From Haliea salexigens DSM 19537 (lineage in GTDB: Bacteria > Pseudomonadota > Gammaproteobacteria > Pseudomonadales > Halieaceae): 64,000 nt of DNA. The position numbers and the translations under genes were made by a program. The notes under the pieces were generated by a model. It worked only from the letters and a program-made list of their open reading frames with translations, had not been told where the DNA came from and made no database searches. The first letter of the stretch is position 1. Every line of letters starts with the position of its first letter. The stretch spans positions 186,001-250,000 of the forward strand of contig NZ_AUHJ01000002.1 of the NCBI RefSeq assembly GCF_000423125.1, in the 5' to 3' direction. This document shows, in pieces, positions 26,112-37,106 of the stretch.

Positions 26112-26999
26112 TTATCCGGCATTGTGCACAATGTAGGCACGTATGCGGCACCAGGCAGCAACGGCCTCGGGCACCTGCTCATTCACCAGCCCGTGCCAGC
26201 CCTGAATCATCCCCGGCCAACTTTCCATCGTGGCCTCCACGCCACAGCGCAGCGCGTTGACCGCGAGCCTCGCGGCACCATTGCCCACGGTATCGAACTG
26301 GCCGATTTGCAGATAAAGCGGCGGCAGGCCGGTGAGGTCGGCGAAGGCCGGTGACACGCGCGGGTCGTCCAGGGCGATTTTCCCCGCCACGTAGTCCCGC
26401 CCCCGGTTGCGGACCCACTCGGGGGTCAGGAACGGGTCTCCCCGCTCGCCGGTTTCTTCCGACACCGACAGATCGAACCATCCGGTCAGTGACACAAAGC
26501 ACGCTGGCATGGGCAGCCCGGCATCGCGCAGGCGCAGCAACAGGCCCACGGCGAGGCTGCCGCCACAGGACTCGCCGATCAGAACAATGTTCTGCGGCTC
26601 GACGCCGGATTCCACCAACCCGCAATAGGCGTTAAAGCAATCGTCGTGGGCGGCGGGGTAGGGGTGCTCCGGCGCCAGCCGGTAATCCGGCATGACGACC
26701 CGGCAATCGGTGTGCCGGGCAATCATTTCTGCGTAGAAATGGTACTCGTCCAGCGGGGTGGAAACGAAGGCGCCGCCGTGGCAGTGAAAGGCCACCCGGT
26801 GATTGCTGTGGGCTTCCAGTGCGTAGTCTCCGCAGCGAACCCCGCCGTATTCCAGCAGCCGGACTTGCAGGTGCTTGCTGACGGGCCGGCTGTGGAAGGG
26901 AGCGAACATCGCGCGTACGGCGAGATAGTCGGCGGCGGGGTCGGCGAAATCGGGCGGTATGGCGTCGATGATGGCGCGTAGTTCCTTACTGGCAGGCAT
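26112..26999 (-). CDS. alpha/beta hydrolase of the hormone-sensitive lipase family
   Basis: The 295-residue protein belongs to the HSL (bacterial family IV) esterases. The oxyanion motif HGGAF is near residue 73 and [12 protein letters not shown] follows. The nucleophile Ser144 sits in GESCGG, where most relatives have GDSAGG. The Asp is probably in QIGQFDTV and the His in the C-terminal region (GWHGLV). It hydrolyses short-chain esters in this family. Transcribed alone, it is divergent from an LLM oxidoreductase gene; 131 bases separate it from YbiT. Confidence 0.9.
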   Translation of the reverse strand: MPASKELRAIIDAIPPDFADPAADYLAVRAMFAPFHSRPVSKHLQVRLLEYGGVRCGDYALEAHSNHRVAFHCHGGAFVSTPLDEYHFYAEMIARHTDCRVVMPDYRLAPEHPYPAAHDDCFNAYCGLVESGVEPQNIVLIGESCGGSLAVGLLLRLRDAGLPMPACFVSLTGWFDLSVSEETGERGDPFLTPEWVRNRGRDYVAGKIALDDPRVSPAFADLTGLPPLYLQIGQFDTVGNGAARLAVNALRCGVEATMESWPGMIQGWHGLVNEQVPEAVAAWCRIRAYIVHNAG

Positions 27000-27131
27000 G
27001 GCGTTTCCCTTCGGCGGCGTAGTTTGACGGGCTGACGATTGGCGTTGTCACCAGATGATTGTCCGCAACGGACTGCCACACGACCCCCCGCGATAATGAC
27101 GCGGGGTCTGGAGTGTCGGTATACTCCGGCG

Positions 27132-28115
27132 ATGATTCCATTATCCATACTCGATGTTACCGCTGTTCCCGAGGGCAGCACCACCGCGCAGGCGCTAGAG
27201 AACGCCCGGGACCTGGCGCAGCATGCGGAGCGCCTGGGGTATCACCGCCTGTGGGTTGCCGAGCATCACAACATGCAGAGCATCGCCAGCGCAGCCACCT
27301 CCATCGTCATTGCACACCTGGCCAACGCGACCACCTCAATCCGCCTGGGGTCGGGCGGTATCATGTTGCCCAACCATGCCCCGCTGGTTATCGCCGAACA
27401 GTTCGGCACACTGGCAACACTGTTTCCCGGCCGTATCGATCTGGGACTGGGACGCGCACCAGGCACCGATCAGGTTACTGCACGTGCTTTGCGGCGCAAT
27501 TTGAGTGGCAGCGTGGACGACTTTCCCAACGATGTGCTGGAGCTGCAACACTATTTAAAGCCGGCGCAGCCGGGCCAGGCTGTGGTGGCCACACCCGGTG
27601 CTGGTACCGAAGTGCCGCTGTGGATTCTAGGGTCCAGCCTGTATGGCGCAGGGCTGGCGGCGATGCTGGGCCTGCCGTTCGCGTTTGCGTCCCACTTCGC
27701 CCCCGCGCACATGGAGCAGGCGATAGACATCTACCGGGAACAATTCCAGCCCTCTGCGCAGTTGGACAAACCTTACATTATGCTCGGCTACAACGTGTTC
27801 GCCGCAGATACCGACGAGGAAGCACAGCTACTGCAAACGTCGATGATGCAAACCTTTGTGCGTCTGTGGCGGGGTACACCGGGTAAAATGCCGCCGCCCC
27901 AGGCGGGCTATTGGGACACCTTGGGCCCGCAGGAACAGCAGATGTTGGGCGCCATGCTGCGCTGCTCGGCCGTGGGTGCCCCGGATACCGTGGCGACCGC
28001 CATGCACGCGTTTGTCGCCTCTACCGGGGCCGACGAGCTGATGCTGATGTCCTCCATCCACGACCATCAGAAGCGGCTGCGCTCTTTTGAGCTGGCGGCA
28101 GCGGCGATCGGCTAG
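27132..28115 (+). CDS. LLM-class (luciferase-like) flavin-dependent oxidoreductase
   Basis: The 327-residue protein starts [21 protein letters not shown] and shows the luciferase-like monooxygenase barrel pattern: [13 protein letters not shown] near residue 40, [21 protein letters not shown], and [14 protein letters not shown]. This N-terminal signature is that of the MsnO8-type LLM group. It would use FMNH2 (or F420) to oxidise a small substrate. ATG 27132 is chosen over 27039 because it begins directly at the first barrel strand. The next gene, ybaN, starts 26 bases on. Confidence 0.9.
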   Translation: MIPLSILDVTAVPEGSTTAQALENARDLAQHAERLGYHRLWVAEHHNMQSIASAATSIVIAHLANATTSIRLGSGGIMLPNHAPLVIAEQFGTLATLFPGRIDLGLGRAPGTDQVTARALRRNLSGSVDDFPNDVLELQHYLKPAQPGQAVVATPGAGTEVPLWILGSSLYGAGLAAMLGLPFAFASHFAPAHMEQAIDIYREQFQPSAQLDKPYIMLGYNVFAADTDEEAQLLQTSMMQTFVRLWRGTPGKMPPPQAGYWDTLGPQEQQMLGAMLRCSAVGAPDTVATAMHAFVASTGADELMLMSSIHDHQKRLRSFELAAAAIG

Positions 28116-28141
28116 TATTCCCTGCCGGCAGGGATGCCTCA

Positions 28142-28498
28142 ATGCACAGTCTTCTATGGCGCCTTATTGCAATCACGGCCCTGTTGCTGGCGGCGGTGGG
28201 CATACTACTGCCCATTATGCCCACCGTGCCCTTCCTGCTGGTCGCCACTTGGGCCGCCTCCCGCGGCTGGCCGGAACTCAATGACTGGCTGCTCAATCAC
28301 CCCGAATACGGGCCGCATATCAGTGCCTGGCAGGAGAACGGTGCGGTGTCACGCCGTGCCAAATGGTTGGCGACGGTCATGCTCGGCGGCAGCACCAGCA
28401 TATTGTGGCTATCCAGTGCGCCGACAGTGCTTGCCGCGGGTATCAGCACGGTGTTCGTCGTCGTGCTGACGTGGTTGTGGTGGCGGCCGGAGCCGTGA
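28142..28498 (+). CDS. YbaN/DUF454 family inner-membrane protein
   Basis: The 118-residue protein has three hydrophobic segments and the DUF454 pattern: LLPIMPTVPFLLVATWAASRGWPELNDWLLNHPEYGP is its hallmark in two parts (PTVPFLLVA and LNDWLLNHPEYG), with RRAKWLA after it. Function of the family is unknown. Its stop overlaps the GTG start of the next membrane-protein gene by four bases. Confidence 0.88.
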   Translation: MHSLLWRLIAITALLLAAVGILLPIMPTVPFLLVATWAASRGWPELNDWLLNHPEYGPHISAWQENGAVSRRAKWLATVMLGGSTSILWLSSAPTVLAAGISTVFVVVLTWLWWRPEP

Positions 28499-29088
28499 GC
28501 GATACATCTGGTCCATCTGGAGGCTCGTGGTTGCAGCGTTTTGGTTACCGCCTGGTGCATTCGCGCCATGCCCTGTGGGGGCTCACGCTGGCGTCATTTC
28601 TGGAATCCACCGTAGTGCCCATTCCCTTGGAAGCGCTGTTGATCCCGCTTATGCAGGCCAGGCGCCGGCAGCTCTTCCTGTTGGCTGCGCTGGCCTTGCT
28701 CGGCTGTTTGCTGGGCGCCAGTGTCGGGTATGGTGCCGGCTTGTGGCTTTTCGACGCGTTCGGTGATCAGCTGCTTGAGTGGTTTGCCAACCCGGCGCAG
28801 TTTGAACGCGCACGCACGGCCATGGCGGACCACGGCTTCTGGTTTGTTTTAAGCGTGGGCGTAACGCCGGTGCCTTTCCAGACCGCAATGCTGGTCGCCG
28901 GCGCCACCGGTTACTCCTTCGCGCTGTTTATGCTGGCCTCTGCGCTGGCGCGGGGACTGCGCTACTTCGGGCTCGCCCTGCTGGTTTACTGGGCGGGTGA
29001 TCAGGCTGAGGCGTTATTCCGCCGGCATACTCGCTGGGTTGCTGTGGCTGTTTTGGTGCTGGTAGTTGCGGTTTTTCTACTGGTTTGA
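28495..29088 (+). CDS. YqaA/DedA-like (SNARE-associated, VTT domain) membrane protein
   Basis: The 197-residue product has five or so hydrophobic helices and the VTT/YqaA pattern: ALWGLTLASFLESTVVPIPLE near the start, LGCLLGASVGYGAGLWLFDAFG, and VTPVPFQTAMLVAGATGYSFALF. DedA-family proteins are linked to lipid scrambling or undecaprenyl-phosphate recycling. An open frame extends upstream to 28363, but GTG 28495 overlaps the ybaN stop as GTGA and has GGAG before it, so it is taken as the start. Co-translation with ybaN is likely. Confidence 0.85.
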   Translation: MSDTSGPSGGSWLQRFGYRLVHSRHALWGLTLASFLESTVVPIPLEALLIPLMQARRRQLFLLAALALLGCLLGASVGYGAGLWLFDAFGDQLLEWFANPAQFERARTAMADHGFWFVLSVGVTPVPFQTAMLVAGATGYSFALFMLASALARGLRYFGLALLVYWAGDQAEALFRRHTRWVAVAVLVLVVAVFLLV

Positions 29089-29151
29089 GCGCGGCGGCCA
29101 ACGAAAGTTGAGCACTATGCATTGCGAGCCGCCTCCATTCCCGCCGCTCGT

Positions 29152-32043
29152 CTACACCCCCACCGGCTCCCGATACGCATCAATGCTCGGGCAGGAACAC
29201 ACCAGGTTGCGGTCGCCGTACACATTGTCTACCCGGTTCACCGGTGGCCAGTACTTGCGCTGACGCAGGGAGGGCAGGGGGTAGGCAGCCTGTTCCCGCG
29301 TGTAGGCGTGCTCCCAATGCTCGGCCGTCACGTCCTGCAGGGTATGCGGGGCGTTGCGCAGGGGGTTGTCGGTGGCGTCCAGGCGGCCTTCCTCCACCGC
29401 GCGAATCTCCTCGCGGATGGCGATCATGGCGTCGCAGAAGCGGTCCAGCTCGGCGAGTGATTCCGATTCAGTCGGCTCAATCATCAGTGTGCCCGCAACC
29501 GGGAACGACATGGTGGGTGCGTGGAAGCCGAAGTCCACCAGGCGCTTGGCAATGTCCTCTTCAGAAATACCGCTGGCTTCTTTGAGCGGGCGGATGTCGA
29601 CAATGCACTCGTGTGCCACCGTGCCATTGCGCCCGGTATAGAGCACCGGGTAGTGGCTCTGCAGACGGTGGGAGATGTAGTTGGCGCTGAGGATCGCCAC
29701 GCGTGTGGCCTGGGTGAGGCCTGCAGCGCCCATGAGCGCAATGTAGGCCCAACTGATAGGCAGAATGGAGGCGCTGCCCCAGGGGGCGGCGGACACCACG
29801 TCGTTGCTCTCCGGCAGGCCCGGCAGCGGCACCACCGGGTGCGACGGCAGGAAAGGCTGCAGGTGTGCGCCCACGCCGATGGGGCCCATACCGGGGCCGC
29901 CACCACCGTGCGGAATACAGAAAGTTTTGTGCAGGTTCAGGTGCGACACGTCAGCGCCGAACTTGCCGGGTGAAGCGAGCCCCACCAGTGCGTTGAGGTT
30001 GGCGCCGTCCACGTACACCTGCCCGCCATGACGGTGCACGATATCGCACACATCGACCACGGTTTCTTCGAACACACCGTGGGTGGAGGGGTAGGTGATC
30101 ATGATCGCTGCGAGTTCGTTACTGTACTGTTCGGCGCGGGCTGTGAGGTCGTTGAGGTCAACGTTGCCGTCGGCATCACAATCCACAATGACTACCCGCA
30201 TGCCGGCCAGCGCGGCGCTGGCGGGGTTGGTGCCGTGGGCAGAGGAGGGGATCAGGCAGACGTCGCGCTGGTCGTCGCCGCGGCTCTCGTGGTAGCGGCG
30301 AATCGCCAGCAGCCCGGCGTACTCCCCCTGCGAGCCGGCGTTGGGTTGCAGCGAAATGGCATCGTAACCGGTGCATTCCTTGAGCATGTGCTCCAGCTCC
30401 GCGAGCATCTCGCGGTAGCCCTCGGTCTGATCGGCCGGGGCGAACGGGTGGATGCCGGCGAATTCGGCCCAGGTCACGGGCAGCATTTCGGTGGTGGCGT
30501 TGAGCTTCATGGTGCAGCTGCCCAGCGGAATCATGGCCTGGTTGAGGGCGATGTCGCGGGTTTCCAGCCGGCGCATGTAGCGCAGCATCTCCGTTTCCGA
30601 GTGGTAGTCGTTGAACAGTGGGTGCTGCAGATAGTCCACGCTGCGCTGCAGTGGCTGGGGTATCGCCGTGGCCGGAGCGGCCTGATCCCGACAGGGTGTT
30701 CCCGCCGCTTTGCCCGTGATGGCTGCCAGCAGCTGGTCGACATCTTCCGCCGTGGTGGTCTCGTCCAGGGCAATGCCCAGTTTGTGGGTGCCGATAATGC
30801 GCAGGTTCATGCCCGCCGCCAGCGCGCGCTCGACAATGGCCTGCTGCTGGTCACCCACGTTCAGGGTGAGTGTGTCGAAGTAGGCCGTGTTCTCCGCCGT
30901 CATGCCGGCTGCCTGCAGGCCGGTAGCCAGCAGCCCGGTGAGGTAGTGCACACGTTCGGCGATGCGCCGCAGGCCCACCGGCCCGTGATACATGGCATAA
31001 AAGGCGGCCATGATGGAGAGCAGCGCCTGGGCCGTACAGATGTTGCTGGTGGCCTTCTCCCGGCGGATGTGCTGTTCGCGGGTCTGCATGGCCATGCGCA
31101 GGGCTTCGTTGCCGTGGCAGTCGATAGACACACCGATAATACGCCCGGGGGTGGAGCGCTTGTAGGCGTCGCGAGTGGCAAAGAAGGCTGCGTGCGGGCC
31201 GCCGAAACCCATGGGAACGCCAAAGCGCTGCGAATTGCCCACGACCACATCGGCGCCCTGGGCACCGGGTGACTTCAGCAGCAGCAGCGACATAAGGTCG
31301 GCGGCCACGGTCACCAAGGTGCCGGCAGCATGCGCTTTCGCAATCAGCGGTTCCAGGTCATGCACATGGCCGTAGGTGCCGGGGTACTGCAGCAGCAGGC
31401 CGAAGGCCTCTGTGCTGCCCGCGAGTTGGGCGGGGTCACCGACCACCACCTCGATATCCAGCGCCTCGGCGCGGGTGCGCACCACGGCAATGGTTTGTGG
31501 GTGGCAATCTTCGGCGACGATAAACGTGCTACTGCGGTTTTTCTTGTTGACCCGCTGCATAAGGGTCATGGCCTCCGCCGCGGCGGTGCCTTCGTCCAGC
31601 ATGGAGGCATTGGCCAGTTCCATGCCGGTCAGGTCCATGATGGTCTGCTGGAAGGTGAGCAGGGCTTCAAGACGACCCTGGGATATCTCCGGCTGGTAGG
31701 GTGTATACGCGGTGTACCAACCCGGGTTTTCCAGCACATTGCGCTGGATGACTGCGGGGGTATAGGTGTCGTGGTAGCCAGTGCCGATGTAGGATTTGAG
31801 CACACGGTTCTTGCCGGCAATGGCACGCAGACGCGCCAGCACGGCCTGCTCGGTTTGCGGCGCGGCCAGGTCCATGGGCGCTTGGTTGCGGATGCGCGCG
31901 GGCACGGTGGCGTCAATCAGGGCGTCGAGGCTGTCGAAGCCGAGCAGGCGCGCCATCTCCGCCTGCTGCGCCGGCGTGGGCCCGATATGGCGCCCAACGA
32001 ATTCCTGAGAGTGTTCCAGTTCGGACAGCGAAAGACGAGTCAT
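29152..32043 (-). CDS. gcvP: glycine dehydrogenase (decarboxylating), P protein of the glycine cleavage system
   Basis: GcvP decarboxylates glycine and passes the aminomethyl group to the lipoyl H protein. The 963-residue product fuses the two halves found as separate subunits in some bacteria and is close to E. coli GcvP (957). The PLP lysine is Lys706 in [18 protein letters not shown]; the N-terminal [16 protein letters not shown] is the family start. Translation begins at ATG 32043 after GGAG rather than at 32247. No gcvT or gcvH is adjacent, unlike in many relatives, and I see no glycine riboswitch in the 148-base divergent gap. Confidence 0.97.
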   Translation of the reverse strand: MTRLSLSELEHSQEFVGRHIGPTPAQQAEMARLLGFDSLDALIDATVPARIRNQAPMDLAAPQTEQAVLARLRAIAGKNRVLKSYIGTGYHDTYTPAVIQRNVLENPGWYTAYTPYQPEISQGRLEALLTFQQTIMDLTGMELANASMLDEGTAAAEAMTLMQRVNKKNRSSTFIVAEDCHPQTIAVVRTRAEALDIEVVVGDPAQLAGSTEAFGLLLQYPGTYGHVHDLEPLIAKAHAAGTLVTVAADLMSLLLLKSPGAQGADVVVGNSQRFGVPMGFGGPHAAFFATRDAYKRSTPGRIIGVSIDCHGNEALRMAMQTREQHIRREKATSNICTAQALLSIMAAFYAMYHGPVGLRRIAERVHYLTGLLATGLQAAGMTAENTAYFDTLTLNVGDQQQAIVERALAAGMNLRIIGTHKLGIALDETTTAEDVDQLLAAITGKAAGTPCRDQAAPATAIPQPLQRSVDYLQHPLFNDYHSETEMLRYMRRLETRDIALNQAMIPLGSCTMKLNATTEMLPVTWAEFAGIHPFAPADQTEGYREMLAELEHMLKECTGYDAISLQPNAGSQGEYAGLLAIRRYHESRGDDQRDVCLIPSSAHGTNPASAALAGMRVVIVDCDADGNVDLNDLTARAEQYSNELAAIMITYPSTHGVFEETVVDVCDIVHRHGGQVYVDGANLNALVGLASPGKFGADVSHLNLHKTFCIPHGGGGPGMGPIGVGAHLQPFLPSHPVVPLPGLPESNDVVSAAPWGSASILPISWAYIALMGAAGLTQATRVAILSANYISHRLQSHYPVLYTGRNGTVAHECIVDIRPLKEASGISEEDIAKRLVDFGFHAPTMSFPVAGTLMIEPTESESLAELDRFCDAMIAIREEIRAVEEGRLDATDNPLRNAPHTLQDVTAEHWEHAYTREQAAYPLPSLRQRKYWPPVNRVDNVYGDRNLVCSCPSIDAYREPVGV

Positions 32044-32191
32044 GGCAGCTCCGGGGCGGGCGTGGCAGCAGGGTGTCAGGGAAGGCGCGAATGGTAGCAG
32101 CAGGGCCCCCGAGCGGCAATATTCTGTACCCCTTGTGACCAGTCTGGCACACTGCCCGACAACTTCGTACGCGCCGCGATCAGGAGACCGC

Positions 32192-33409
32192 ATGGAACAG
32201 GTAAATCCCGAGACTCTGGGCCTCAATGCGGCACAGCTGGCGCGCATTGGCGAGCATTTACGTGGCCGCTACCTGGAACCCGGCAAACTGCCGGGCAGCG
32301 TCACCCTGGTGGCCCGTTACGGCCGCGTGGGCCTGCTCGACGTGGCGGGGCTCAGTGACATCGAACGCGATACGCCGATGAGCGTGGATACCATTTTCCG
32401 CATCTACTCCATGAGCAAGCCGATCACCTCGGTGGCGCTGATGATGCTGTACGAGCGCGGCCTGTTTTCGCTGGATGACCCTGTACACCGCTTTATCCCC
32501 GAGTGGCGTGAGCTGGCGGTGCGCACGGCGGGTGCTTTCCCGCTGTTTGCCACGCAACCCTGCGCGCGGCCCATGACCATCCGCGATCTGTTGCGGCACA
32601 CCTCGGGCCTCACCTACGACTTCCTGCGTGAGAGCAACCTGGACTACGCCTACCGCAAGCTCCAGATCGGCAACCCGGCCCCGGGCTATACGCTCAGGCA
32701 CATGATCGAGCAGCTGGCGCAGCTGCCGCTGGAGTTTTCCCCGGGGACCCGCTGGAACTACTCCCTGGCGACCGATGTGCTGGGTTACCTGATCGAGGTG
32801 ATCAGCGGCCAGTCATTACCGGACTATTTGCAGGAACACCTGTTCGGTCCGTTGGGTATGGTCGATACCGCCTTCAATATAGCGCCGGACAAGGTGCACC
32901 GGCTCGCCTCCTGCTACGAGCGTGATGCCGCGAAAAAACTGGTCTGCAACGACGACGGCCAGGACAGCCGGTTCCGCGACCGGGTGTTCTACTCCGGCGG
33001 TGGCGGACTGTTGTCTACCGTTGGTGACTACTTCCGTTTCTGCCAGATGTTGCTGCAGGGCGGCACGCTGGATGGGGTGCGCATTCTGGGCTCGCGCACG
33101 CTGGAGTACATGACGGCCAATCACCTGCCCGGGGACGTGGACCTGGAGCAATTCGCCATGGGCAGCTTCAGTGAAACCGAGTACGAGGGTGTGGGTTTCG
33201 GGTTGGGTTTTGCCAACAAGATTGACCCGGTAAAGAACGGCAACCTGGCCTCACTGGGCAGCTTCTTCTGGGGCGGCTTGGCCAGCACCCTTTTCTGGGT
33301 CGACCCGGAAGAGGAGCTGGTGGTGATCTTCATGACCCAGCTTATGCCGTCGAGCACCTTCAACCTGCGCGGACAGCTGGAGTCGATGGTCTACGCTGCG
33401 CTGGACTGA
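32192..33409 (+). CDS. serine hydrolase, beta-lactamase/family VIII esterase type
   Basis: The 405-residue protein has the class C beta-lactamase-like fold of family VIII carboxylesterases. The nucleophile motif is S73-x-x-K76 (SMSK); the second motif is the Tyr in WNYSLATD; the third box reads WGG (FFWGGLAS) instead of KTG, which favours esterase over beta-lactamase activity. No signal peptide is apparent. ATG 32192 follows CAGGAG; the open frame extends upstream to 32042 without a site. It is divergent from gcvP and followed 61 bases later by a lipoprotein hydrolase gene. Confidence 0.9.
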   Translation: MEQVNPETLGLNAAQLARIGEHLRGRYLEPGKLPGSVTLVARYGRVGLLDVAGLSDIERDTPMSVDTIFRIYSMSKPITSVALMMLYERGLFSLDDPVHRFIPEWRELAVRTAGAFPLFATQPCARPMTIRDLLRHTSGLTYDFLRESNLDYAYRKLQIGNPAPGYTLRHMIEQLAQLPLEFSPGTRWNYSLATDVLGYLIEVISGQSLPDYLQEHLFGPLGMVDTAFNIAPDKVHRLASCYERDAAKKLVCNDDGQDSRFRDRVFYSGGGGLLSTVGDYFRFCQMLLQGGTLDGVRILGSRTLEYMTANHLPGDVDLEQFAMGSFSETEYEGVGFGLGFANKIDPVKNGNLASLGSFFWGGLASTLFWVDPEEELVVIFMTQLMPSSTFNLRGQLESMVYAALD

Positions 33410-33470
33410 GCGGCGCGGGCTGCGCTAGTCTCCGGGTCTGCATAACAATAATCTGACCCTGGAGGTTTGC

Positions 33471-35642
33471 ATGATATTGCAGCGCCCCGTGCTTTACCTG
33501 TCATTACTGGCGGGCCTTGTGGCCTGTTCCGATGGCACCGATACCGTACCGGTCACCCCGCCTCCCGAGCCGCCACCGCCGATCAGTATCGATACCCCCA
33601 ACGCTGACCGCTGCGAGATGCTGGATGCGGAGAACTGCATGTTCCCCTGGCCCAGCGATGTGTTCACGGTGGCTGATGAGAGCCTGGAGACCGGGCGTCG
33701 GGTAAACCTCAATCAGGAATCGCTACCGGCCAATCGGCGCGGTGATCGCGTGGACCCCGCGGAATGGAACCGCAACGACGGCTTTTCCCCCTCGCAGATG
33801 ATTCTCGCGCAGGTGCCGGGCGTGGATCTGGCGCAGACCGGCGCGCCGTCGATCAGCGATCTCGCGCAGTCGCTGGAGGTTGATTCGCCGGTTGTGGTGA
33901 TTCGCGCCAGCACCGGTGAACAGCACCTGGTGTTTGCGGAGCTGGATGCCAACACCGACGACCCCGCCGAGCAGACCTTTATTATCCGCCCCATGGTGCA
34001 GTTCGAGCGGGGGGAGCGTTACATTGTGGCGCTGCGCAACCTGCGCGACAGCGCCGGTGAGGTGCTGGAGGCGCCGGAAGTGTTCCGCGCGTTTCGCGAT
34101 GACACGCTGACCGACAACGAGGACATCGAGGCGCGTCGCCCGGCCATGGACGCGCTGTTCAGTACGCTCGAAGACGCCGGTGTTGAGCGCAGCGAGCTGT
34201 ATCTGGCCTGGGACTTCACCGTGGCCAGTGCCCGCAACATCACCGAGCGCCTGCTGCACATTCGCGACGAAGCCTTTGCGGACCTCGGTGCCGCCGCGCC
34301 GGATTACGTTATTGATACCCTCACTGATTTCGCACCCTGCGACCCCGACGGCTGCACCGATGGCCAGGATGAGCAGATCGCACGAGAAATCGCCGGCACG
34401 TTCTTCATTCCCAACTTCCTCGACTCCGACGAAGGCGCACCGGGCTCGGCGTTCTACTACGCCACACCCGATGACGGCCTGCCGGATCGCCTGAATGGCG
34501 ACAACCTGTTTGCGGCCAATTTCGTTTGCCGTATCCCCCGCTCGGTGGCCGAAGACTTCGAAGCGCCACCCAAGGCACAGGCGCGCCCATCTTTGTACGG
34601 GCACGGCCTGCTGGGGAGTGCCAATGAGGCGCGCGGTGGCACACGGCAGAACGTCGATATTATGGCGCTGGACCACCAGATGATGTTCTGCGCCACCGAC
34701 TGGGCGGGTTTTGCCAGCGCCGATGTGCCGTTTGCGATTCAGGTACTGCAGGACTTCAGCCTCATGCAGGCCTTCTTCGACCGGCAACAGCAGGGCCTGC
34801 TGAACTTCATGTTCCTGGCCCGGCTGTTGAAGAGCGACGCGGGCTTCGCGGCCGACCCAGCCTTCCAGGCGGCGGGCCAGCCGGTATTTGACAACAGCAC
34901 GGTGTACTACGATGGCAACAGCCAGGGCGGTATTCTCGGCGGCGCGCTGATGGCGGTTATTCAGGATGTGACGCGCGGCGTGCTGGGTGTGCCGGGTATG
35001 TCTTACAGTTTCCTGCTGCGGCGCAGCGTGGACTTCAACGCCTTTACGCCGTTTTTCAGCGGTAGCGGTACCGGCGAAGACGGCGGTGGCTATCCGAGCG
35101 TGAAAGACCAGAGCTTCCTGCTGTCCATGGCGCAACTGCTGTGGGATCGCGCCGAGTCCAGCGGCTATGTTGTGCACATTGAGCGCGACCCGCTGCCCAA
35201 TACGCCGGTGCATTCGGTGTTGCTGCAAGTGGCCTACGGTGACCACCAGGTGAGCATGTGGTCGGCGGAGTTCATGGCGCGCAGTATCGGTGCGCACCTG
35301 CGTATTCCCGCGCTGGAGACCGGGCGTCACCCGGACAGTAATCCCTATGTGGGCCTCGAGCCCGTGCCTGCAGGTGATTTTACCGGCTCGGTGTTGACCC
35401 TGTGGGACGACGGCCCGGTAGGCGCTGGCGCGCTTGAGGGAGGCACCGCACCGCCACCCATCACCAACACCCCGCCGGTGGAGCCTGATTTTGGCAACGA
35501 CCCCCACAGCTTGCCGCGGCGCGAGCCTGCGGCGCAGGCACAGAAATCCGCCTTCCTGAGGCCGGAGGGCGAGGGCCGGTTCGTCGACACCTGTGCGCCG
35601 GAACAAGCCTGCTTCACCAACGGCTACAATCCCGGGGGCTGA
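33471..35642 (+). CDS. large secreted lipoprotein with alpha/beta-hydrolase signature
   Basis: The 723-residue product has a lipoprotein signal (lipobox LVAC, Cys19), a Pro-rich spacer (VTPPPEPPPPIS), and an extended extracytoplasmic region. A nucleophile-elbow-like GNSQGG places Ser484 in a GxSxG context (YYDGNSQGGILGGALM). Earlier, YGHGLLGS could supply the oxyanion loop. The C-terminal half has VAYGDHQVSMW, a candidate site of the catalytic His. I do not recognise a named family; a surface-anchored lipase/esterase is the best guess. RBS TGGAGG is well placed. Same direction as the preceding esterase gene, so they may be co-expressed. Confidence 0.7.
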   Translation: MILQRPVLYLSLLAGLVACSDGTDTVPVTPPPEPPPPISIDTPNADRCEMLDAENCMFPWPSDVFTVADESLETGRRVNLNQESLPANRRGDRVDPAEWNRNDGFSPSQMILAQVPGVDLAQTGAPSISDLAQSLEVDSPVVVIRASTGEQHLVFAELDANTDDPAEQTFIIRPMVQFERGERYIVALRNLRDSAGEVLEAPEVFRAFRDDTLTDNEDIEARRPAMDALFSTLEDAGVERSELYLAWDFTVASARNITERLLHIRDEAFADLGAAAPDYVIDTLTDFAPCDPDGCTDGQDEQIAREIAGTFFIPNFLDSDEGAPGSAFYYATPDDGLPDRLNGDNLFAANFVCRIPRSVAEDFEAPPKAQARPSLYGHGLLGSANEARGGTRQNVDIMALDHQMMFCATDWAGFASADVPFAIQVLQDFSLMQAFFDRQQQGLLNFMFLARLLKSDAGFAADPAFQAAGQPVFDNSTVYYDGNSQGGILGGALMAVIQDVTRGVLGVPGMSYSFLLRRSVDFNAFTPFFSGSGTGEDGGGYPSVKDQSFLLSMAQLLWDRAESSGYVVHIERDPLPNTPVHSVLLQVAYGDHQVSMWSAEFMARSIGAHLRIPALETGRHPDSNPYVGLEPVPAGDFTGSVLTLWDDGPVGAGALEGGTAPPPITNTPPVEPDFGNDPHSLPRREPAAQAQKSAFLRPEGEGRFVDTCAPEQACFTNGYNPGG

Positions 35643-35674
35643 TCCTGCCACGCGGCGCGCGCGGCCGGTGAGGT

Positions 35675-36193
35675 TCAGGTCGCGCGGGTTGCAGGGTCGC
35701 TGTAGTCGACGGCAGCAATCACGTAGTGTTGTTCGCCGCCGGGGCTGTGCAGGCTGACCTCATCATCCAGGCGCTTCCCGAGCAGGCTGCGGGCCAGGGG
35801 AGAATCCATGCTCAGCTTGCCGGCAGCGAGATCGAACTCGTCGGGGCCCACGATGCGGTAGCAACGTTCCCTGCCGGCTTCGTCCTCCAGGGTGACCCAG
35901 GCACCAAAAAACACTTTTTCGGTGTCCGCGGGTATGCGGTCGACCACGTTGAGCTCCTCCAGCCGCTTACTGAGAAAGCGCACCCGCGAGTCGATTTCGC
36001 GCAGCCGGCGTTTACCGTAGATGTAATCCCCGTTTTCCGAGCGGTCGCCGTTTTTTGCCGCCTCGTGTACCACGTCAGTGACCTGCGGGCGCTCCACTTT
36101 CCATAACTGATGCAGTTCCGCGCGCAGCACCGCCTCCCCCTGCGGGGTGATATAGGGCGACCCCCGGCGGCGGGGTGGGCGGTAGCGACTCAT
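35675..36193 (-). CDS. greB: GreB, transcript cleavage elongation factor
   Basis: GreB rescues backtracked RNA polymerase by stimulating cleavage of the nascent 3' end. The 172-residue protein has the N-terminal coiled coil with the catalytic acidic tip (GDRSENGDYIYGKRRLREID near residues 49-70) and the C-terminal FKBP-like domain (YRIVGPDEFDL, SPLARSLLGKRLDDEV). The YIYGKRRL form separates GreB from GreA. It is a single gene, divergent from the M23 peptidase gene. Confidence 0.95.
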   Translation of the reverse strand: MSRYRPPRRRGSPYITPQGEAVLRAELHQLWKVERPQVTDVVHEAAKNGDRSENGDYIYGKRRLREIDSRVRFLSKRLEELNVVDRIPADTEKVFFGAWVTLEDEAGRERCYRIVGPDEFDLAAGKLSMDSPLARSLLGKRLDDEVSLHSPGGEQHYVIAAVDYSDPATRAT

Positions 36194-36264
36194 GGTGCGT
36201 ATTCTAACGGCGCGAGTTTCACTACACTAGCGGGCAGTCCCTGTTTGCCAAGGAGAATCGAACG

Positions 36265-37095
36265 ATGAAAGCCTGCTTGTTTGCCGCCCTCATGGCCGTC
36301 GGTGCCCACTCCGCGTTTGCCGCGTGCCTGAATGTGCAGGGAAACCTGCAGCAGGGTGGCCTTATCTGGGGCCAGGCGGCGCCGGGTACGCCAGTGCTGC
36401 TCGACGGTGCCGCGCTGGACGTGCTGGATGACGGCACGTTCATCGCCGGCTTTAGTCGTGACGCCGATTCCAGCGCGGTGCTGCAGGTGGGAGATTGCCG
36501 GCAGGAACTGGCCATCGCCCCCCGGGAATACAATATTCAGCGGGTAGAGGGTGTGCCCCAGCGCACGGTAACGCCGCCGCCGGAGCAGCTGGCGCGTATC
36601 GCCCGCGAACGGGAGCTGGTGAATGCCGCCAAGGCCAGGCAGCTGCGGCGCCCGGATCTGCTGGCCGGTGTGCTGGCGGGCTTTCGCTGGCCGGTGGAGG
36701 GGCGCATTTCCGGTGTGTACGGCAGCCAGCGGGTGTACAACGGCCAGCCCGGTAGCCCGCATTACGGCGTAGACGTGGCCGTGCCCACCGGCACGATTGT
36801 GCGGGCCCCGGCGGCCGGGGTGGTGACGCTGGCAGAACCGGACCTGTTTTACTCCGGCGGAACCATTATCCTCGATCACGGTTACAGGCTCTCCTCATCC
36901 TTCCTGCACCTGAGCAAAGTACGGGTTGCGGTGGGCGACGCGATTGCCCCCGGTGACATTATCGGCGAGGTGGGTGCCACCGGCCGTGCCACCGGGCCGC
37001 ACCTGGACTGGCGCATGTCCTGGCGCAGCGCCCGCATCGACCCGCAGCTGCTGGTGCCGCCCATGCGCCTGCCCGAGGCAGGCAACACTCCCTAG
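36265..37095 (+). CDS. secreted M23-family metallopeptidase (LytM domain)
   Basis: The 276-residue protein has a Sec signal (MKACLFAALMAVGAHSAFA) and a C-terminal LytM/M23 domain that would cleave peptidoglycan cross-links or act as an amidase activator. Zinc ligands appear in SPHYGVDVAVP (His and Asp) and in the C-terminal GPHLDWRMSW (HxxW in place of the more usual HLHF/HLHW). IILDHGYRLSSSFLHLSKV supplies the remaining core. The catalytic set therefore seems intact. A good AAGGAG precedes ATG 36265. Monocistronic by context; GC-rich tandem repeats follow the stop. Confidence 0.88.
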   Translation: MKACLFAALMAVGAHSAFAACLNVQGNLQQGGLIWGQAAPGTPVLLDGAALDVLDDGTFIAGFSRDADSSAVLQVGDCRQELAIAPREYNIQRVEGVPQRTVTPPPEQLARIARERELVNAAKARQLRRPDLLAGVLAGFRWPVEGRISGVYGSQRVYNGQPGSPHYGVDVAVPTGTIVRAPAAGVVTLAEPDLFYSGGTIILDHGYRLSSSFLHLSKVRVAVGDAIAPGDIIGEVGATGRATGPHLDWRMSWRSARIDPQLLVPPMRLPEAGNTP

Positions 37096-37106
37096 CTGCA
37101 TGACCC

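Noticed and set aside
32044..32191. possible glycine riboswitch upstream of gcvP
   Set aside because: I could not find the conserved helices or a tandem aptamer pattern in the 148-base gap.
33723..35651. 642-codon reverse open frame
   Set aside because: Antisense to the lipoprotein hydrolase gene; composition (Arg/His/Gln-rich) and lack of motifs mark it as a shadow.
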